In this document: one piece after another, positions 5,175 through 5,542 of the stretch
How the letters are laid out: each line of letters begins with the position of its first letter
Numbering within the stretch: position 1 is the stretch's first letter
Made by a program: the position numbers and the translations under genes
Origin: an uncultured Clostridia bacterium
Lineage (GTDB): Bacteria > Bacillota_A > Clostridia > TANB77 > CAG-508
DNA length: 5,542 nt
Direction of reading: 5' to 3'
Assembly: GCA_947627825.1 (NCBI GenBank)
Contig: CANQXO010000086.1
Location: forward strand, 1-5,542
The notes under the pieces: generated by a model
Seen by the model: only the letters and a program-made list of their open reading frames with translations
Databases searched by the model: none
What the model was told of the DNA's origin: nothing

Positions 5175-5542
5175 TTATACTTTATACAATCCTAGTGTAA
5201 ATATTTTAAGTAATATAAGCAATAATATATTTTTTGGTATAAAAATTGCTAAAAATACTGCCATTACTATAAATGGTCCAAATGGTATATACTCGTTTGA
5301 CTTCTTTTTTCTAGTTATCAATAACACTATGCTGATTATGGCACCTAGCAAAAATGATAAAATTGCAATCATTATTGTGGTAGTTAATCCAAAGGTTAAT
5401 CCTAATGCTCCCATGAGTTTTACATCTCCATAACCCATTGCTTCTTTTCCTGCTATCGCACCACCAATAAGGGTTATGAGTAAGAATATTCCTCCACCTG
5501 CAACTAATCCTAAAAGTCTATCTACAAAAATATGTAATCCAG
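5175..5542 (-). CDS. Prepilin peptidase (A24 family, PilD/ComC type), C-terminal part only
   Basis: The frame is open from the right edge to a TAA at 5177-5175, giving about 122 C-terminal residues. The gene begins outside the window. A24 peptidases are membrane aspartic proteases that cut the leader of type IV prepilins or competence pseudopilins. The second catalytic Asp is visible in the conserved GYGDVKLMGALG (GxGD motif, bases about 5435-5400), and a second family motif, IPFGPF, follows at about 5289-5272. Four hydrophobic segments, VAGGGIFLLITLIGG, TTTIMIAILSFLLGAIISIV, FIVMAVFLAIFI and ILLLILLKIF, fit the polytopic fold. The first catalytic Asp and any N-methylation domain lie upstream and cannot be judged. 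An internal ATG at 5438 is the Met just before GYGD and is not a credible start, because the coding frame continues upstream. It is probably co-transcribed with the aminopeptidase 12 bases downstream. Confidence 0.9.
   Translation of the reverse strand, partial: GLHIFVDRLLGLVAGGGIFLLITLIGGAIAGKEAMGYGDVKLMGALGLTFGLTTTIMIAILSFLLGAIISIVLLITRKKKSNEYIPFGPFIVMAVFLAIFIPKNILLLILLKIFTLGLYKV

Noticed and set aside
1..5542. Defence island, prophage, toxin-antitoxin or other novel accessory system
   Set aside because: All substantial coding sequence is accounted for by pilus-processing, peptidase and cell-division/wall genes. There are no transposase or integrase motifs, att-like repeats or orphan small genes with ribosome sites.

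Overview
The window is a strongly AT-rich stretch in which every supported gene lies on the minus strand, so transcription runs from high to low coordinates. AGGAGG-type ribosome sites, ftsEX followed by coiled-coil M23 hydrolases, and a prepilin peptidase beside an Xaa-Pro aminopeptidase all suggest a low-GC Gram-positive, most likely a member of the Clostridia (Bacillota). TGG encodes Trp and TGA acts as a stop, so it does not look like a mollicute with a recoded TGA. The species cannot be named from this sequence.

Layout in transcription order. At the right edge is the C-terminal part of an A24 prepilin peptidase (5542-5175). Twelve bases later comes an M24 aminopeptidase (PepP type, start 5162). 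Its reading frame stops early at 4179. The missing C-terminus is present downstream out of frame as far as 4099, because two single-base insertions 16 nt apart break the frame. Next is a noncoding stretch (4098-3877) with a rho-independent terminator and two tandem sigma-A-type promoters that start a new unit: ftsE (3876-3193), ftsX (overlapping it, to 2376), a complete secreted coiled-coil/M23 protein (2317-1112), and a second paralogous coiled-coil/M23 protein (1041 to the left edge, C-terminus outside the window).

The second unit reads as one functional module. FtsE (ATPase) and FtsX (membrane subunit with an extracellular domain) form a mechanotransmission complex that, in Firmicutes, activates an extracellular coiled-coil peptidoglycan hydrolase (PcsB in streptococci, CwlO in Bacillus). 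Here two candidate effectors follow in tandem. The FtsX extracellular domain also appears about 24 residues shorter than usual, which may matter for partner recognition.

I see no defence system, mobile element, CRISPR array, tRNA or rRNA, and nothing that amounts to a wholly new system. The points most worth a second look are the double frameshift in the aminopeptidase, the duplicated FtsEX effector and the shortened FtsX ectodomain.
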